Assembly: GCA_036845225.1 (NCBI GenBank)
Contig: DAIUEJ010000002.1
Span: 1 to 64,000 of the forward strand
Direction of reading: 5' to 3'
Origin: FEN-680 sp036845225
Lineage (GTDB): Bacteria; Actinomycetota; Geothermincolia; Fen-727; Anoxymicrobiaceae
Length of the DNA: 64,000 nucleotides
Position 1 is the first letter of the stretch, and each line of letters starts with the position of its first letter. A program made the position numbers and the translations under genes. Positions 56,734 through 64,000 of the stretch are shown one piece after another. The notes beneath the pieces are model-generated. The model had not been told where the DNA came from. It was given only the letters and a program-made list of their open reading frames with translations, and did no database searches.

Positions 56734-59103
56734 CTAGCTCGCCTTCAGCCGGGTCCTTGCGATTATCTCTGATTTGGACGCATCGGGAAGGTCATCGAAG
56801 TACGCGCAGTAGCCCGCGACACGCACCACCAGGTCAGGGTACTTGCCGGGATGCTCGCGAGCGTCCTCCAGCATCGCGGGGTCGAGAACGTTGAGCTGGA
56901 CCTCCATCCCGCCCCTCTCGAAGAATCCTTTCACGAGCCCCTTGAGGATGGTCATGCCTTTCTCGCCCGCCACGTCCGCGGGGTCGAAGCGCATGTTGAG
57001 CGCGTTGCCGTTCGCCATCAGCGAGGAATCCACCGACGCGACGGAGTTGAGCATCGCGGTAGGGCCGGACTTGTCCGCGCCGCATGCGGGCCCGATCCCC
57101 GAGGCAAAAGGCTCGCCAGCCCTGCGGCCCGACGGCAGCGGGCCTACCAGCTCACCGAAAGCCACATGGCAGGTCACCGAGTAGAACCCTGGCACGTACG
57201 CCCCGCCCCTCATGCTCCTGTGGCGACCGAGCGAATCGTGGAATATACGCGCGACCAGGTCGGCGTACCGGTCCGGCAACGAGAGGTCGTTGCCGAACTT
57301 GGCCGCGTTCTCCAGAGACGCCCGCAGCGACTCGTGTCCCGCGAAGTCGACACGCATCGCTTCGAGGACCTCGGCCAGGGTGTGTTTCTTCTCGCGGAAG
57401 ACGATAGTGTCGAGCGCGGCAAGCGAGTCGGCGACGTCCGCGACGCCCACCCCCTGGATCCCGCTCGAGTTGTAGACCGCGCCTCCCTCGGTCAGGTCGC
57501 GCCCCGACTCCAGGCAGCCTTCCACGAGCATCGAGGAAAGCGGGGTGGGGTGGTAGTCCATGTTGGCCCTCTCCACCATGTGGAAGTCGGCGATCATGCG
57601 GTCGACCATGAAGTCGAGCTGCTCGCCGAAAGCGTCGATGACCTCGTCCATGGACTCGAAGGTCCGAGGGTCTAGCGTCGGCAGCCCGGCGCGAGCCCCC
57701 AGCCGGCTCACCAGCGTGCCGTCGTGATGGCGCGCCTTGTGGCCCTGGTGGAGCGCGAGCTCGAGGCAGATCGGGATGTTGAAGAGGCCGGCGTCTGTTG
57801 AAAGGAAGCTGCGGCCCGGGATAGAAGGCTCCACGCAACCTACGATGCCGTAGCCGCGGGCCACGTCCGCCGGGTACCCGTGCGCCACCAGAGCCGGCAC
57901 CACCGCCTCGTCGTTGAAGAGGGCTGGAACGCCCCAACCCTTCCTGGCGATGTCGAGCGCCCGCTCGAGGTAATCATCGGGCGAGTCTTTGTGGACGCGG
58001 GCCTGGTAGTTGGGGTCGCGCATCCGGTGGCGTTCCATGACGTCCAGCATCAACCAGGTCAGGTCGTTCACCACGTCGGCTCCGGTCTCGTCCGTTCCGC
58101 CGACTATTGCCGCCTGCACCACGAGGTGTCCGCCGTGGTACTGGGATATACGCTCGGAGAGAAGCATCACGTGCTCGGTAGCCTTGGCGCTGAACTGCAA
58201 CAGCAGGCCGAGCGCCTCTTCGCGCGTGAGCCGACCCTCCTCGATGTCTTTCTGATAATAGGGGTACAGGTACTGGTCCAGGCGCCCGAACGAAACGGCG
58301 GAGTTGAGGCTCTCCAGCATCACCGCGAGGTGCGTGAACCAGAGGGACTGGAGCGCCTCCTGGAAGGTCTCTGCCGGCTCGGAGGGGACCTTGCGGCAGA
58401 TCCTCGCCATTTCCTCGAACTCGGCGCGACGGCCTTCGTCTTTCTCAGATACCGCCATCCGGTCGGCCTCGTCGGCGAAGCGCCCGGCCCATTGCTCGAG
58501 GGCGTCACAGACAATCCGCGCCGCCTGGTAGAGAGCGCCACGCTTTCCCTCGAAAGTGGCCAGATATCCGCGAGTCCCAAGCCTGAGCATCTTCTCGTAG
58601 TCGGGGAGGAAGTGCCCGATGCCCCCCGCTTCGTTGATGAGGTAGAAGGTCGGGTTGAGTTGGTGCTTCATGTAGCGCGCCATGGTCGCCAGGTTGGGGA
58701 ACATGCGCGCCGGCATGCTTCGCCGCAGCCAATAGGGCAGCACGGTGGTTGCCAGGCGCACCCTGTCAGCTACTGAGATCTTGAAAGGGTTGGTCTTCCG
58801 CCTGTCGATCCACATCAGCTCGGTGCTCATGAAGGCGCTCGCGAGCTCGGGCTGCATGATGCAGCATTTCCGGCTGGTGCCGGCGTTTCCCACGATGAGC
58901 TCACCGTTGAAGATGATGACCTTCTTGTGGGCGAGCAGATAGGCGAGCGCCCTGGCCTGGCGCACCTCCACGGGCTCGGCCGGGTCGTCGTGCTCCTTGA
59001 AGAACTCAGTGATGAGGTAGGCGCGCTCGGGGCACAGGCGCACCGGCTCGGACGCCAGGTCACGACGCACACTCCAGACCCGGTCCGCGACGTTCATAGC
59101 CAT
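56734..59103 (-). CDS. Glycyl-radical enzyme of the PFL/diol-dehydratase family
   Basis: A 789-residue glycyl-radical enzyme. The active-site loop is GIVGCVEPSIPG with thiyl Cys423 and catalytic Glu425. The radical-bearing loop near the C-terminus is VVRVAGYCAYFDDLP with Gly764. Cys-x-Glu rather than Cys-Cys excludes pyruvate formate-lyase itself and points to a dehydratase, decarboxylase or C-N/C-S lyase branch. AAGGAG is 6 bases before ATG 59103. The radical-SAM activase normally encoded beside such enzymes is not in this window. Anaerobic function is implied. Confidence 0.9.
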   Translation of the reverse strand: MAMNVADRVWSVRRDLASEPVRLCPERAYLITEFFKEHDDPAEPVEVRQARALAYLLAHKKVIIFNGELIVGNAGTSRKCCIMQPELASAFMSTELMWIDRRKTNPFKISVADRVRLATTVLPYWLRRSMPARMFPNLATMARYMKHQLNPTFYLINEAGGIGHFLPDYEKMLRLGTRGYLATFEGKRGALYQAARIVCDALEQWAGRFADEADRMAVSEKDEGRRAEFEEMARICRKVPSEPAETFQEALQSLWFTHLAVMLESLNSAVSFGRLDQYLYPYYQKDIEEGRLTREEALGLLLQFSAKATEHVMLLSERISQYHGGHLVVQAAIVGGTDETGADVVNDLTWLMLDVMERHRMRDPNYQARVHKDSPDDYLERALDIARKGWGVPALFNDEAVVPALVAHGYPADVARGYGIVGCVEPSIPGRSFLSTDAGLFNIPICLELALHQGHKARHHDGTLVSRLGARAGLPTLDPRTFESMDEVIDAFGEQLDFMVDRMIADFHMVERANMDYHPTPLSSMLVEGCLESGRDLTEGGAVYNSSGIQGVGVADVADSLAALDTIVFREKKHTLAEVLEAMRVDFAGHESLRASLENAAKFGNDLSLPDRYADLVARIFHDSLGRHRSMRGGAYVPGFYSVTCHVAFGELVGPLPSGRRAGEPFASGIGPACGADKSGPTAMLNSVASVDSSLMANGNALNMRFDPADVAGEKGMTILKGLVKGFFERGGMEVQLNVLDPAMLEDAREHPGKYPDLVVRVAGYCAYFDDLPDASKSEIIARTRLKAS

Positions 59104-59360
59104 GGTTCGCTCCTTGGTTCCGCTGTCTCAATTATAGACGCATCGTGGCCTCAAAACAGTCTCGGCATCTCGGCGACCGGGATTCAAACCAAGCTTCTGT
59201 GCCGGCAGGAAACCAGCCACCCGAACCGAAATAAGCACCCGCAGTCACAGTTCGACAGCCGGGAGGGTTGAGGGCGGTGGAAGCGTCACAGCCGGGACAC
59301 CATGAGGGAGGGCGCGGCCGCCAGGACGAGAGGCGGAGGCAGCAAGGCGGCAGGGGGGCG

Positions 59361-59549
59361 ATGGATATGGACAACCGCAGGCCCGAGATGGACCGCCGGG
59401 AAGTCGCGCTCGAGCTCGTGAAGCTCGGAGCCACGACCGGCTTTATCCCGAAGGGCGACAAGCCCGAGTTCGTGACGCTTCTTAAGTCTTACACCCAGGC
59501 GTTCGAGGCGGTCATCGAGAGCGAGCGTACGCCCATGCTCCGCAAGTAG
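59361..59549 (+). CDS. Small protein of unknown function
   Basis: A 62-residue protein, mostly helical by composition: DRREVALELVKLGATTGFIP, then FVTLLKSYTQAFEAVIESER. GGGGGG lies just before ATG 59361, and ATG 59367 is equally possible. It resembles small conserved actinobacterial or clostridial proteins without a name, and I do not recognise a family. The region 59104-59360 shows no gene or RNA. Confidence 0.5.
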   Translation: MDMDNRRPEMDRREVALELVKLGATTGFIPKGDKPEFVTLLKSYTQAFEAVIESERTPMLRK

Positions 59550-59641
59550 GAGCGATCCAGCAGAGCGATCACCATTGAGCGCAATCCCGCGCTGTTTCAG
59601 TTTGCCCCGAATTGAGTGTCGGTACCCCCTGCTACCATCAA

Positions 59642-59674
59642 GTAGAAAACCGGTGCCAGGCACCCTATTTACAC
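59642..59674. repeat. REP-like element
   Basis: The core GGTGCCAGGCACC is a perfect palindrome, with outer GTAGAAA/TTTACAC partly paired. It lies between two small genes. Confidence 0.75.
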
Positions 59675-59774
59675 CACCAGGGCCTACCCAGGGTCAACCT
59701 TCTCCCTGCGAACAAGGGCTGCGCCCCGGACGTCGAATTCAACAAGCGATGAGACGAGCTCGGAGACGACATAG

Positions 59775-59969
59775 ATGCCGAAATACGACCAGATCACACA
59801 GGAATCGATCGAAGAGGCGGTCAAGAGGTTCGAGCGCGGGGAGCTGAGGAGTGGCAGGAGCGGCCAGAAGGTGATGAGCCGCCAGCAGGCTATCGCCATC
59901 GGTTTCTCGCAGGCCAGGAAGAGAGGAGCCAAGATCCCCCCGCCGCCTGGCCGAGGTCGCGTCCGCTAG
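59775..59969 (+). CDS. DUF6496-like small basic protein
   Basis: A 64-residue protein. The core SGRSGQKVMSRQQAIAIGFS followed by QARKRGAKIP matches small proteins annotated DUF6496, which are common and uncharacterised. GGAG lies 9 bases before ATG 59775. Monocistronic by position. Confidence 0.72.
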   Translation: MPKYDQITQESIEEAVKRFERGELRSGRSGQKVMSRQQAIAIGFSQARKRGAKIPPPPGRGRVR

Positions 59970-60119
59970 ACCGCCTCCAGCACAGACCGGAAGCCTCAGA
60001 CCTGCCGGGCACGGTGAGTCTGCGCCCCTCCACAACACCGGGCGACATCCTCCCATTTCGTCGTGGTAACATTTCAGGCACAAGAGGCGGCGCCCCAAAC
60101 GCCGGCGAGGGAGGATGGG

Positions 60120-61751
60120 ATGTTCGAAAAAATACGGATGGCCGCGGCACGAGGCGTCACCATGGCAAACCACCCGGAGTTGATGGCGCGCGTCTATGGC
60201 TCCAAGTCCTCTTTCATGTTCGAGCAACCATTGCCTTACGGCGTCTACCCTCCGGGGACCACGCGCATCGACTTCAACGAATGGGCCGTCCTGGTCAACC
60301 GCTTCGCGAACGTGATGAAGAAGCTTGGCATCGTGCCAGGTGAGCGGGTCGCGATAGTCCCGGGCAACGGCGTCGAGGTCGTGGCGCTGATCATGGCGGT
60401 CTGCAAAGTAGGCGCTGTCGCCGTGCCGATGAACTATATGCTGCGCGGTAACGAGATCAAGCACATCGTGGAGGACAGCGGCGCGCGCGTGCTGTTTACC
60501 GACCCCGAGGTCTTCGGCACCAGCATCAAGGACACCACGCGCTTCCCGACCGTGGAAAAATGGGTGATGACGGGTCTCGCGGGGGAGGCGCCGCCCCCGT
60601 TCGAGTCGCTGGACAGCCTCCTCGAAGATGCGGGCGACTACTGCGAGCCCGCGCCGATCAGCATGGACGACGTGGTGGGGATCTTCTATACCTCGGGGAC
60701 GACGGGCTTCCCGAAGGGTTCGATGGTGACCAGCAGGGGGCTGCTCGAGTCGCAGCGGAGAGCGGCGGTGATCCTTCCCCTCAACAGGCATGACTTCGGG
60801 GTGCTCTCCCTGCCCCTCGCGCACATCTTCGGCTTCGCGATAGCCATCATGGGCTCGTGCGCGGGAGTGAACGGTTACATCATGAGGCACTTCGACCCGA
60901 ACAAGGTCCTCTCACTCATCGAGGAACACCACGCGACCCTGTTCGTCGGCGTCCCCGCCATGTATGCCTTCCTGCTGTCGTGCGAGCCCGAGAAGTACGA
61001 CCTGTCATCGCTGCGGCTGCTGGGGTCGAGCGCGGACGCCATGCCCCCCGAGCACATCGAGAAGATGCGCGACATGGCGGCGCGCCCCGGGCTCATCCGG
61101 AAGAGAAAGCCGCTCTTCGCGGAGGCTTACGGGATGGTGGAGCTCACCGGTCTGGCCGCCCTCAAGCCGGCGCTCCGGGGGCTGGAGTGGCCGGCCGGGT
61201 GCGTAGGGTTCACGGTGCCGCCGACCCGCGCGCGTGTGGCCGACGAGCGGGGCAGGAAAGTCAAGCGGGGAGAGGCGGGGGAGCTCCTGGTGAAAGGGCC
61301 GGGCGTCACCAGGGGATACTGGAACAACCCTGAGGCAACCGCGCTCGCCATGGTGAACGGCTGGCTCCGCACGGGAGACATGGCGAAGAAAGACCGGTTC
61401 GGCAGGATATTCTTCGTGGACCGCGTCAAGGACGTCATCAAGTGCGGCGGGTACTCGGTGTTCTCGGTCGAGGTAGAGGAGGAGATTCTCCAGCACCCGG
61501 AGTTCGAGGAAGCAGCCGTGATCGGGATACCTCACAGGACGATGGGGCACGTCCCGGCGGCGGTGGTCTGCCTGCGCGAGGGCAGCGCCGTTACGGAGGA
61601 CGAGCTGGTGGCGTGGTGCAAGGAGAACATCGCGTCTTACAAGGCTCCGCGCGTCGTCAAGATAATCCCGTGGAAAGAGATGCCGTACGGTGTGACCCTG
61701 AAGATAATGAAGAAAGACTTGCGGGACCGCTTCGGCGACCTGCTCGCCTAG
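60120..61751 (+). CDS. Acyl-CoA synthetase (AMP-forming)
   Basis: A 543-residue ANL-superfamily ligase: GIFYTSGTTGFPKGSMVTSR, EAYGMVELTGL (A5), LRTGDMAKKDRFGRIFFVDRVKDVIKCGGY (A7/A8 region, split here by description only) and the late MPYGVTLKIMKKDL where the catalytic Lys sits. GGGAGG 5 bases before ATG 60120 sets the start. It is a second CoA ligase, not close in sequence to the one at 38918. The substrate is open. Confidence 0.88.
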   Translation: MFEKIRMAAARGVTMANHPELMARVYGSKSSFMFEQPLPYGVYPPGTTRIDFNEWAVLVNRFANVMKKLGIVPGERVAIVPGNGVEVVALIMAVCKVGAVAVPMNYMLRGNEIKHIVEDSGARVLFTDPEVFGTSIKDTTRFPTVEKWVMTGLAGEAPPPFESLDSLLEDAGDYCEPAPISMDDVVGIFYTSGTTGFPKGSMVTSRGLLESQRRAAVILPLNRHDFGVLSLPLAHIFGFAIAIMGSCAGVNGYIMRHFDPNKVLSLIEEHHATLFVGVPAMYAFLLSCEPEKYDLSSLRLLGSSADAMPPEHIEKMRDMAARPGLIRKRKPLFAEAYGMVELTGLAALKPALRGLEWPAGCVGFTVPPTRARVADERGRKVKRGEAGELLVKGPGVTRGYWNNPEATALAMVNGWLRTGDMAKKDRFGRIFFVDRVKDVIKCGGYSVFSVEVEEEILQHPEFEEAAVIGIPHRTMGHVPAAVVCLREGSAVTEDELVAWCKENIASYKAPRVVKIIPWKEMPYGVTLKIMKKDLRDRFGDLLA

Positions 61752-61764
61752 CGGGTCACCTATC

Positions 61765-61944
61765 TCAGCAGGCTATCGAGAAACCTCTCTTGCGCAGTTC
61801 GTCCTCGAGCAGCATGGTGTTCTCGCGCGGGGTCACCCTGTACTCGAAGAGACCAAAGGAATAATCACGCTTGATCCGCTCACGTGCTATCTTGACTTCC
61901 TTGTCGGTAAGGTGCTCTACCTCTTCTCTGGTCATCCTTCTCAT
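61765..61944 (-). CDS. Small 59-residue protein
   Basis: On the minus strand ATG 61944 opens MRRMTREEVEHLTDKEVKIA, continues through RDYSFGLFEYRVTPRENTML and ends LEDELRKRGFSIAC at TGA 61765-61767. AAAGGGGA lies about 10 bases upstream. The composition is protein-like (charged helix, no low complexity). It occupies most of the 363-bp gap between the ligase and the amidase. No family recognised. Confidence 0.55.
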   Translation of the reverse strand: MRRMTREEVEHLTDKEVKIARERIKRDYSFGLFEYRVTPRENTMLLEDELRKRGFSIAC

Positions 61945-62114
61945 GCCGGGCGTATCCCCTTTCGCTCAAGTATCCGCTTCTAAACACCTATACGTTAGAG
62001 ACTTCAATGATGAGACAAGTGATTCCTTTGCTACGACCCGCGGTGGGCCCGCGGGCGTCATAGGGGAGGAGAGAGCGTACAAGTACAGGAGTGTGCCGGT
62101 AGAAGGGAAGTAGC

Positions 62115-63008
62115 ATGAGACCAATCGAACCAGGCGAGACGTGCCTGGTGTCGAGAGACATAGTGATAGAAGGCCTGGTCGCGTTTGAAAGAGGCGAGAC
62201 GGTCGCTGTCGAAAAGATAGTGCCCAACGCCGTGCGGCCGGAAAACAAGTACGTGACGCTGTCGCAGCGGCTGGGCATACACTATCAGTTGAGCGACGCC
62301 GATATCCAGCTTCCGGGGTCTGTGCCGCCGGGGGCCGGCACGCGCGAGGAGAAGCCTCGAAAGGCTGTCGTGGTGGTCATCGCGGCACTTGCAGCCATGG
62401 TGATGATGACCGTCATCGGTACCGGCGTGGTCCTTGCACTCATCCACGGCGGCAGCACAACCGTTGTCAGGACTGGCGCTCATGTCTGCATAGACCCCGG
62501 GCACGGCGGCAGCGACACCGGGGCGCTGGAGAACGGTGTGGCGGAAAAGGATGTGAACCTGGACATCGCACTGCGCGCCAGGAGCCTGCTCGAGTCCAGG
62601 GGCTACAGGGTCGTGATGACACGCGAGTCTGACACAGCCGTCTCGCTCGCGCAGAGGGTGGCGATCGCAAACAGCTCAGACGCATCGGTGCTGGTGAGCA
62701 TCCACAACAACGCCCGGCCGCCGGATGCCGCCGGGACCACTACGTACTTCTATCGCGCATCCTCGGAAGGCGAGCGGCTGGCCCTCGATGTCCAGCGCGG
62801 GGTCGTGGGCAGCATAGGACGTGCCGACCGGGGCATCAGGCGGTCGAACCTCTACGTGGTGCGAAACGCGAGCATGCCGGCCGCGCTTCTGGAGGGCGTG
62901 TTCCTGACGAACGCGGGTGATGCCGCACTCATAGTCCTCCCCGCGTTCCGCGAGAAGATCGCCGAGGGCGTCGCGACAGGCATAGGGGAGTTTCTTAAGA
63001 GCAAATAG
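62115..63008 (+). CDS. Membrane-anchored N-acetylmuramoyl-L-alanine amidase
   Basis: A 297-residue protein: a cytoplasmic N-terminal segment (residues 1-80), one TM helix (VVVVIAALAAMVMMTVIGTG), then an extracytoplasmic Amidase_3 domain with zinc ligands in CIDPGHGGSDTGA, Glu in VAEKDVNLDIA and His in VSIHNNA, and catalytic Glu in ALLEGVFLTN. It cleaves the amide between N-acetylmuramic acid and L-alanine. The N-terminal part is not a known targeting domain. AAGGGAAG precedes ATG 62115. Unlike the repeat-bearing amidase at 13553, it lacks added binding modules. Confidence 0.9.
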   Translation: MRPIEPGETCLVSRDIVIEGLVAFERGETVAVEKIVPNAVRPENKYVTLSQRLGIHYQLSDADIQLPGSVPPGAGTREEKPRKAVVVVIAALAAMVMMTVIGTGVVLALIHGGSTTVVRTGAHVCIDPGHGGSDTGALENGVAEKDVNLDIALRARSLLESRGYRVVMTRESDTAVSLAQRVAIANSSDASVLVSIHNNARPPDAAGTTTYFYRASSEGERLALDVQRGVVGSIGRADRGIRRSNLYVVRNASMPAALLEGVFLTNAGDAALIVLPAFREKIAEGVATGIGEFLKSK

Positions 63009-63199
63009 CTCAGGTCAGCTCGAACTTGTTCTCTTCGAAGAGAGGGATTACGCGCAATATGACCCCTGCCGTCCTCAGTACCGCCGGCTCACGCTGACCA
63101 CCCCTGGTGCTGGAGAGTCTACCAGAAGAAGAGTTCCGCGCGAAATATTTCGGAGCCGGCACCGCGCGGGCCGGATCACCGGCCAGAACCTCAAAAAGT

Positions 63200-64000
63200 C
63201 TACGACGATATCTCTTTTGCCCGCCTCTTGCGTTCGGGGCTCAAGGAATACCTGACGCGCCCGGCGGTTTCGGCGATGATGAAGCCGTTGACCTGCCACG
63301 GGACCTCAAGCGCCCAGCGACCGCGACATGCCGGCGGGACCTTGGATTTTCGCGCGGGGTCGAGCCGGACGTCGGCGATAGCGATCCCTTCTTCGGAGCC
63401 CAGGCGCGCCAGGACCTTTCCATCGGGATCGGCGATGGTCGACTCCCCCGGAAAATGTGAATCCTGGCTGTAGAACGGAAGGCCGGGAACGGGCGAACGG
63501 AAGAGCCCGACCTTGTTGATGTACAACACCGGCACGCCCAGCAGTTGCGCATAGTAGGAAGGCAGCGTCCTCAGCACTTCGGCGTAGGTATCCAGCATCC
63601 TGGACGGCAGAAGCGGGGTAGGGGTAGGCGCGGGCGCCGAGTGAGGCATCAGCATGATGTCCACCGAGTGCGCGTACATCAGGCGCGGCATGTACGCCAA
63701 CTGGTTCTCGTAACAGATGCCGACCCCGATCTTGCCGATGCCGGTCTCGATGACGTGGCCGCCCGGCTCTCCTTTGAAGAAGCAGGCTTCAACCGCCGCG
63801 GGCGTCTGCTTCCTTACCTGCCCCGCCTTGTTGCCCTCGGGGTCCGTTACTACGAACGTGTTGAAGAACTCATCTCCGACCGCCTCGAGGAAGCTGGTGC
63901 CGAGCCAGATACCCAGCCCGGCGGACGTCGCGCTCAACCAGGCCATGGTCGGACCGTCGGTCGGCTCGGCCGCGTCCCAGGCCGCGTTGGTGAAGATATA
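63200..64000 (-). CDS. Carbon-nitrogen hydrolase (nitrilase family), N-terminus beyond the edge
   Basis: At least 266 residues, running in from the right edge with no start in view. The catalytic Lys is in AGQVRKQTPA and the nucleophile Cys in IGVGICYENQLAY. The C-terminal half (STIADPDGKVLARLGSEEGI) is typical. The Glu of the triad lies upstream of the visible part. Family members hydrolyse amides or nitriles, or carbamoylated compounds; the substrate is unknown. Bases 63009-63199, between this gene and the amidase, show no convincing gene. Confidence 0.85.
   Translation of the reverse strand, partial: YIFTNAAWDAAEPTDGPTMAWLSATSAGLGIWLGTSFLEAVGDEFFNTFVVTDPEGNKAGQVRKQTPAAVEACFFKGEPGGHVIETGIGKIGVGICYENQLAYMPRLMYAHSVDIMLMPHSAPAPTPTPLLPSRMLDTYAEVLRTLPSYYAQLLGVPVLYINKVGLFRSPVPGLPFYSQDSHFPGESTIADPDGKVLARLGSEEGIAIADVRLDPARKSKVPPACRGRWALEVPWQVNGFIIAETAGRVRYSLSPERKRRAKEISS

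Noticed and set aside
59160..59215. tRNA-like stretch (GGGATTCAAACC / GGTTTGAATCCC)
   Set aside because: The T-arm stem has a mismatch and no matching 7-bp acceptor strand exists at the right distance on either strand.
59132..59461. Minus-strand frame with AYFGSGGWFPAG
   Set aside because: Overlaps the small plus-strand gene at 59361 and has Ser/Pro/Arg-rich shadow composition; no start signal.
63009..63110. Minus-strand frame ending VIPLFEENKFELT just after the nitrilase gene
   Set aside because: The ending looks protein-like, but no start or family can be followed upstream and the frame is short. It may be a gene relic; not supported enough to annotate.
1..64000. CRISPR array, prophage, integrase or complete insertion sequence
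   Set aside because: No regularly spaced direct repeats, phage structural genes, DDE/tyrosine recombinases or paired terminal repeats were found.

Overview
This 64 kb window of high-GC DNA is dense and mostly operonic, and it looks like a contig from an uncultured, probably anaerobic, deep-branching actinobacterium (Actinomycetota). The lineage is an inference. It rests on a DUF3068 (PorA-like) protein, an ECF sigma factor paired with a DUF5667 protein, leaderless-looking genes, frequent GTG/TTG starts and strong GC bias. Anaerobic metabolism is suggested by a 2-hydroxyacyl-CoA dehydratase with its ATP-dependent activator, a glycyl-radical enzyme, polyferredoxins, three DUF362 proteins and a minimal SufCB system. 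I see no tRNA, rRNA, CRISPR array, prophage or complete transposon.

Layout. 1-59 is the tail of an unidentified gene. 297-9650 (minus strand) is one cobalamin unit: promoter, cobalamin riboswitch, intrinsic terminator, then btuF-cobT-btuC-btuD-cobU-cobQ-cbiB-cobD-cobS, most genes overlapping or abutting. It combines corrinoid uptake with the late steps of B12 assembly. 9749-18633 holds a GNAT enzyme, a DUF3068 protein, a phytoene-desaturase-like flavoprotein, a secreted amidase with four 105-residue repeats, and a NapGH-like polyferredoxin coupled to a Tat-exported DUF362 protein. 18679-31350 holds secreted carbohydrate-active proteins, three TetR-type regulators (one fused to MerR), methylmalonyl-CoA epimerase, an ECF sigma/DUF5667 pair, a candidate structured RNA, a cysteine synthase and a histidine kinase/response regulator pair.

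31504-36381 groups a thiamine-diphosphate enzyme, an alkyl-DHAP-synthase-like flavoprotein and a metallo-hydrolase. 37783-44108 carries a NifU-like protein, then an operon of dehydratase activator, acyl-CoA ligase, two dehydratase subunits and a DUF362 protein, a plausible route for activating a 2-hydroxy acid and reductively dehydrating it. 44139-53957 has a methyltransferase, a NUDIX enzyme, a papain-like secreted protease, SufCB (SufB frameshifted), a transporter and another DUF362 protein. 54134-64000 has a decayed repeat module, a HepT/MntA toxin-antitoxin pair, ssb, an XRE regulator, the glycyl-radical enzyme, an acyl-CoA ligase, a second amidase and a nitrilase-family enzyme cut by the right edge.

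The most distinctive signal is a family of REP-like hairpin elements (cores GGGGTCAGACCCC or GGTGCCAGGCACC, outer arms such as GTGCA/TGCAC) present at eleven or more places. Most lie just after stop codons, where several would act as terminators. Two lie at translation starts, and one of these supplies the start codon and first eleven codons of a DUF362 gene behind an intact ribosome binding site. Two likely single-base frameshifts in short homopolymers (31637 and 49411) may be assembly errors or real decay.
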